Of a stretch of 8,734 nt of DNA, positions 5,711 to 8,734 are shown one piece after another (the stretch's first letter is position 1; each line of letters begins with the position of its first letter). Made by a program: the position numbers and the translations under genes. Source of the DNA: Hyphomicrobiales bacterium (GTDB taxonomy: Bacteria > Pseudomonadota > Alphaproteobacteria > Rhizobiales > Aestuariivirgaceae); the NCBI GenBank assembly GCA_023266715.1, contig JAHFPK010000101.1:1-8734 (forward strand). The letters run 5' to 3'. Under the pieces are notes generated by a model. It made no database searches and was not told where the DNA came from. It worked only from the letters and a program-made list of their open reading frames with translations.

Positions 5711-6886
5711 ATGGCAAAAAACAAACCGGATCTTACCACCCTCAAAGCAGAAACGCGCCTCGTTGTGGCGGCACGCGAATATGCCGAACACGGCATGGTC
5801 AATCCGGCGGTCTATCACGCCTCCACAGTGTTATACCCCACTGTCAAATCCCTGCGTGATGAAAGCCAGGCCTACAGCTATGGCCGCGAGGGCACGCCAA
5901 CGTCGCGAGCTTTTGAAACTGCAATTGCCACCCTGGAGGGAGGCCATGACGCCGCAGTCTCGCCTTCGGGCGCCGCCGCCATTTCCACCACGCTCCTGGC
6001 CTTCCTGAAAACCGGCGACCATTTGCTGATGGTGGACACGACGTATCACCGGACGCGGAAGTTCTGTGACGGATTGCTCAAAGGCCTTGGCATTGAAACG
6101 ACCTACTATGATCCCTTGGCTGGCAGTGACATTGCTGCCCACATCCGCCCCAACACACGCGTTGTCTTTTGCGAAAGCCCGGGATCGCAAACCATGGAGG
6201 TGCAGGACATTCCCGCCATCGCAGATGCGGCCCACAAGAAGGGCTGTCTGGTTTTCATCGACAACACCTGGTCGGCAGGGTTCTATTTCAATGCCTTTGC
6301 GCATGGCTGTGACGTTTCCATTCAGGCGGCGACGAAATATATCGTCGGCCATTCCGACACCATGCTGGGTGTCACCACATGCAGCAAGGAGGCATGGCCG
6401 CAGTTCAAAGAGGCCTATTTGCTCATGGGACAGTTTGCCGGGCCTGATGACATGTATCTGGCACTGCGTGGACTTCGCACCCTTGATGTGCGGCTTGAGC
6501 GGCACCACCGTAATGCCATGAAACTGGCGGAATGGCTGCGCGGACGCAGCGAAGTGGAAACGGTTCTTTACCCTGCCCTCAGCAATGACCCGGGTCATCG
6601 GATTTGGAAGCGGGATTTTACCGGTGCATGTGGGCTCTTTTCCGTTGTTCTCAAGCCAACATCAAGGGAGTCTGTGGCTGCCATGCTGAATGGTCTCAAC
6701 CTGTTCGGCATGGGATTTAGCTGGGGCGGATTTGAAAGCCTTGTTGTTCCCTTCAAGCCACACCGGACGGCAACCAGTTGGACAGCAATGGGGCCGGCTC
6801 TGCGATTTCACATTGGCCTGGAAAACCCTGATGACCTGATTGATGATTTGAAACAAGGGTTTGAGCGTCTCAAAAAGACTTCTTGA
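5711..6886 (+). CDS. metC: Cystathionine beta-lyase
   Basis: The 391-residue protein belongs to the PLP-dependent Cys/Met metabolism (gamma) family and has the features that mark cystathionine beta-lyase, which splits cystathionine into homocysteine, pyruvate and ammonia in methionine synthesis. Lys209 in ATKYIVGH is the PLP lysine. Tyr57 and Arg59 in YSYGREGTPT contact the cofactor phosphate of the neighbouring subunit, Tyr112 stacks on the ring, Asp184 (FIDNTW) binds the pyridine nitrogen, and Arg365 (RFHIGLEN) binds the substrate carboxylate. FSWGGFESL with Ser337-Trp338 is typical of the MetC type rather than of cystathionine gamma-synthase. Length is complete. The start at ATG 5711 has AGG seven bases upstream. 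The gene diverges from gatB across repeat copy 2, and creA follows 46 bases downstream. A broader role as a C-S lyase cannot be excluded. Confidence 0.95.
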   Translation: MAKNKPDLTTLKAETRLVVAAREYAEHGMVNPAVYHASTVLYPTVKSLRDESQAYSYGREGTPTSRAFETAIATLEGGHDAAVSPSGAAAISTTLLAFLKTGDHLLMVDTTYHRTRKFCDGLLKGLGIETTYYDPLAGSDIAAHIRPNTRVVFCESPGSQTMEVQDIPAIADAAHKKGCLVFIDNTWSAGFYFNAFAHGCDVSIQAATKYIVGHSDTMLGVTTCSKEAWPQFKEAYLLMGQFAGPDDMYLALRGLRTLDVRLERHHRNAMKLAEWLRGRSEVETVLYPALSNDPGHRIWKRDFTGACGLFSVVLKPTSRESVAAMLNGLNLFGMGFSWGGFESLVVPFKPHRTATSWTAMGPALRFHIGLENPDDLIDDLKQGFERLKKTS

Positions 6887-6895
6887 AATTCCGGA

Positions 6896-6901
6896 TATAA
6901 T
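6896..6901 (+). promoter_or_regulatory. Isolated TATAAT, possible creA promoter -10
   Basis: A perfect TATAAT lies between the metC stop and the creA start, 31 bases before the creA start codon. No matching -35 hexamer is found at 16-18 bases and no TG extension precedes it, so it may be chance. If active it would let creA be expressed apart from metC. Confidence 0.2.
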
Positions 6902-6932
6902 TCCTATCTCGAATCAAGGAATGGAGGCTTGG

Positions 6933-7454
6933 ATGAACATGTTTTGGCGATTATTTTTAACGATTTCCACGCTGATTGCATTGACCACGGGGAGCATTGC
7001 CCAGGAAGCCGACGATCCGGAATTGATCTTCAAAAAATCCACCGTGTTTCATCTCCTGTCGCCTGATGCCAAGCTGGCGACCTATGTGATCGATGATCCC
7101 GCAGTCGAGGGCGTTGCCTGCTATTTCACCGTACCTGAAATTGGGGGCTGGGCGGGTTGGGCCGGATTTGCCGAAGAACGCTCGGAAACTTCGTTGGCCT
7201 GCCGCCAGGTCGGTCCGGTCAACATCAAGAGTAAGTTTGTCCAGGGTGAAGAAATTTACCGGCAACGGCGATCGCTGTTTTTCAAAAAAATGCAAATCGT
7301 GCGCGGCTGCGATGCCAAGCGCAATGTGCTGGTCTATTTGAGCTATACCGATAAATTGATCGAAGGCAGCCCACAGAACTCCACCTCCACCGTTCCCATC
7401 ATGCCATGGGGAACACTGCCAGCGCCGAAGTGCAGCGATTTTGTTGCAAAATAA
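6933..7454 (+). CDS. creA: CreA family periplasmic protein
   Basis: The 173-residue product matches the CreA family, a conserved secreted protein of unknown function named from the E. coli creABCD locus. Residues 1-23 form a signal peptide (hydrophobic core LFLTISTLIALTTG, cleavage likely after SIA). The mature part shows the family's string of motifs: DDPAVEGVACYF (54-65), an EIGGWAGWAGFAEERSE block (69-85), SLACRQVGP (87-95), GEEIYRQRRSLFFKKMQIVR (105-124), DAKRNVLVYLSYTDKLIEGSP (127-147, with the usual short turn) and VPIMPW (154-159). Cys63 and Cys90 are the likely conserved pair; Cys126 and Cys167 are additional. I start at ATG 6933 because GGAGG (6923-6927) sits five bases before it; ATG 6921 and 6939 are less well spaced. 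It lies 46 bases after metC on the same strand. creB, creC and creD are absent here. Confidence 0.9.
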   Translation: MNMFWRLFLTISTLIALTTGSIAQEADDPELIFKKSTVFHLLSPDAKLATYVIDDPAVEGVACYFTVPEIGGWAGWAGFAEERSETSLACRQVGPVNIKSKFVQGEEIYRQRRSLFFKKMQIVRGCDAKRNVLVYLSYTDKLIEGSPQNSTSTVPIMPWGTLPAPKCSDFVAK

Positions 7455-7481
7455 CTGCTTTCCCCTCGCTCCATTTCCCCA

Positions 7482-7502
7482 TCACCGGTCTTGAACCGGT
7501 GA
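7482..7502. terminator. Hairpin between convergent creA and sulfotransferase genes
   Basis: TCACCGGT (7482-7489) and ACCGGTGA (7495-7502) form a perfect 8-bp stem with a 5-base loop, 27 bases past the creA stop and about 105 bases past the stop of the oncoming minus-strand gene. Its place between convergent genes suits a shared transcription end. There is no T run on either strand, so it is not a classical intrinsic terminator. The rest of 7455-7607 shows nothing else. Confidence 0.35.
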
Positions 7503-7607
7503 ACCAGTCGGGATGGCAAGTATGCAAACTGCGATGAAAGAGACTTGAGGTCAAGTTGATGCCAAACGGATTTCCACCCGGAGATTTCCTGTTCAGCGCC
7601 GGTGGTA

Positions 7608-8734
7608 TCAGAGTCCCTCATAGCCGAAAAACTTAACCCAGCGGTCAAGGGGACGGGCAGCCGGCTTGCGGAAGAGAAATTCATAATTGCGCCAGGAGGT
7701 TTGAACGCCGATCGACATACCTTGGCGGACTTTCGAGTAGCTGGGAGTCTTGTTTTTGCGCTCATCGGCCCGCTGGGCAAACTTGAGGACGCTTCTGTCC
7801 CACTCCGCTCCAACGAACTGCAAAGTCCGCGTGATTTCCTGCTGCAGGTTTTCAACCAGCCTGTCGTAACGGACATAGCAGACACGCTCCGATTCCAGGC
7901 TGAACATTTTGAACCATTGGCCCATGGTAAAGTCATAGGCGCGGCAGCTGTCTTCAATCGTTGTGAAATTGTCCATTGCCGCGTTGGCGCCGAAGGCCTG
8001 TTTGAAGCAGCTCAGAACGACGTCATAGGGATGGCGGATGGAGAAAATATACTTCTTCCGCGGGAACATTTTCTCGAGAAGCACAGCGTCAGCAGAGAGT
8101 ATCGGAAGCTTGTCGATGATGATGCCCGCTCCGGCTTTCTTTTTTCGGCGGTCGATCTCGCGGTAATACCGGGCGCGCGCCTTGACCGCGGCATCGTACG
8201 GCAAAGGGCGGTTTTCCTCTGCAAATGGCCTCGCGATTTGCTGCAGACTTGCCCAACTCGGAATTTCCTCGAAAGTCTCGATGGCGGGATGGCTCGCGAG
8301 GACATTTTCGAGCAGCGTGGTGCCGGAGCGTGGAAAGCCCAGCATCATGAAATAATTGTCACGGTCATCGCGTGGAAGCTCCGGCACTGCCAGTGCCGCT
8401 TTTTGCCTCACTCCTTTGATGAAACGGCCGTTGTCGAATGTATCGGTGCGGTACAAAACATTTTGCTTTTCGTACCATTTGTAGGCGACTTCAAATCTTC
8501 CGCACTTATCCAAAAGCATCGCCCTGATCTTGCAGATCTCCATTTCGACAGCGCGCGGTATGGATTTTGTGTTTATCTTGTCCAGCAGCTTCAGGCCTTC
8601 CGCTGGCGCACCGCGGTTGTCTGCCAAGACGGCCCGGTAGATTGTGCTGACCATCGGAAATATTTCGATCGTCTCTGCGATGTCGCAAAACTGAGTCAAA
8701 AGATCGAACTGATTGGCGTCCAGAAGCATGCGGC
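7608..8734 (-). CDS. Sulfotransferase-family protein, 5' end beyond the window
   Basis: The visible product is a PAPS-dependent sulfotransferase of the Sulfotransfer_3 type, which would move sulfate to an unknown acceptor. Numbered from the in-frame ATG at 8729: residues about 1-110 are helical and TPR-like (for example APAEGLKLLDKI and GRFEVAYKWYEKQN). GFPRSGTTLLE (131-141) is the 5'-phosphosulfate loop. ETFEEIP (151-157) follows, then IIIDKLP with Lys207. IFSIRHPYDVVLSCF (228-242) is the 3'-phosphate site with Arg232 and Ser240. The end has the common PSYSKVRQ and SWRNYE motifs. The frame stays open up to the window edge, and TPR-sulfotransferases usually carry several more repeats, so the true start is probably outside; the ATG at 8729 is not supported by a visible ribosome binding site. 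It converges with creA. Confidence 0.9.
   Translation of the reverse strand, partial: RMLLDANQFDLLTQFCDIAETIEIFPMVSTIYRAVLADNRGAPAEGLKLLDKINTKSIPRAVEMEICKIRAMLLDKCGRFEVAYKWYEKQNVLYRTDTFDNGRFIKGVRQKAALAVPELPRDDRDNYFMMLGFPRSGTTLLENVLASHPAIETFEEIPSWASLQQIARPFAEENRPLPYDAAVKARARYYREIDRRKKKAGAGIIIDKLPILSADAVLLEKMFPRKKYIFSIRHPYDVVLSCFKQAFGANAAMDNFTTIEDSCRAYDFTMGQWFKMFSLESERVCYVRYDRLVENLQQEITRTLQFVGAEWDRSVLKFAQRADERKNKTPSYSKVRQGMSIGVQTSWRNYEFLFRKPAARPLDRWVKFFGYEGL

Noticed and set aside
5831..6598. Long minus-strand open frame (255 codons)
   Set aside because: It is antisense within metC, whose catalytic motifs are all intact, and its translation resembles no family.

Overview
The window looks like an ordinary chromosomal stretch of an alphaproteobacterium, most likely of the order Hyphomicrobiales (Rhizobiales). 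The basis is the protein repertoire: a futA/fbpA-type periplasmic iron-binding protein, a short Sel1-repeat protein of a type I know from rhizobia, a gatB separated from gatCA, a MetC-type cystathionine beta-lyase, and CreA. A promoter-like CTTGAC-N16-CTATCC also fits alphaproteobacterial sigma-70 spacing. The species cannot be named from the sequence alone.

Layout from left to right: a tRNA-Ser(GCT) gene on the minus strand (134-224); a plus-strand gene for a secreted iron(III) substrate-binding protein with no transporter partners beside it (401-1423); a convergent minus-strand gene for a small Sel1-repeat protein (1488-1751); a roughly 370-base non-coding stretch with several inverted repeats that ends in a 112-bp two-hairpin repeat element (copy 1, 2013-2124). 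Next come three minus-strand genes: a membrane-anchored endonuclease/exonuclease/phosphatase (EEP) family protein, a glutathione S-transferase-like protein with a histone-H1-like Lys/Ala tail, and gatB. A second copy of the repeat (5528-5639) sits between gatB and the divergent metC gene. metC is followed at 46 bases by creA on the plus strand. The right end holds a minus-strand sulfotransferase gene that runs off the window.

Functionally the genes are mostly unrelated housekeeping or accessory functions: tRNA charging (GatB), sulfur amino acid metabolism (MetC), iron capture (FbpA-like), probable sulfate transfer, and uncharacterised envelope or stress proteins. The GST-like and EEP genes form a likely two-gene operon (GST first, 21 bases between them). 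metC and creA may be co-transcribed. No phage, CRISPR array, transposase, toxin-antitoxin pair or defence gene is visible.

The most interesting item is the 112-bp repeat: two copies about 3.5 kb apart, equal in length, with four mismatches. Each folds into two neighbouring hairpins built on CGTGATC/GATCACG arms. It resembles in architecture the small intergenic mosaic elements (RIME type) described in rhizobia, but whether it is homologous to them cannot be decided here. In copy 1 the last bases of the element supply the stop codon of the EEP gene.
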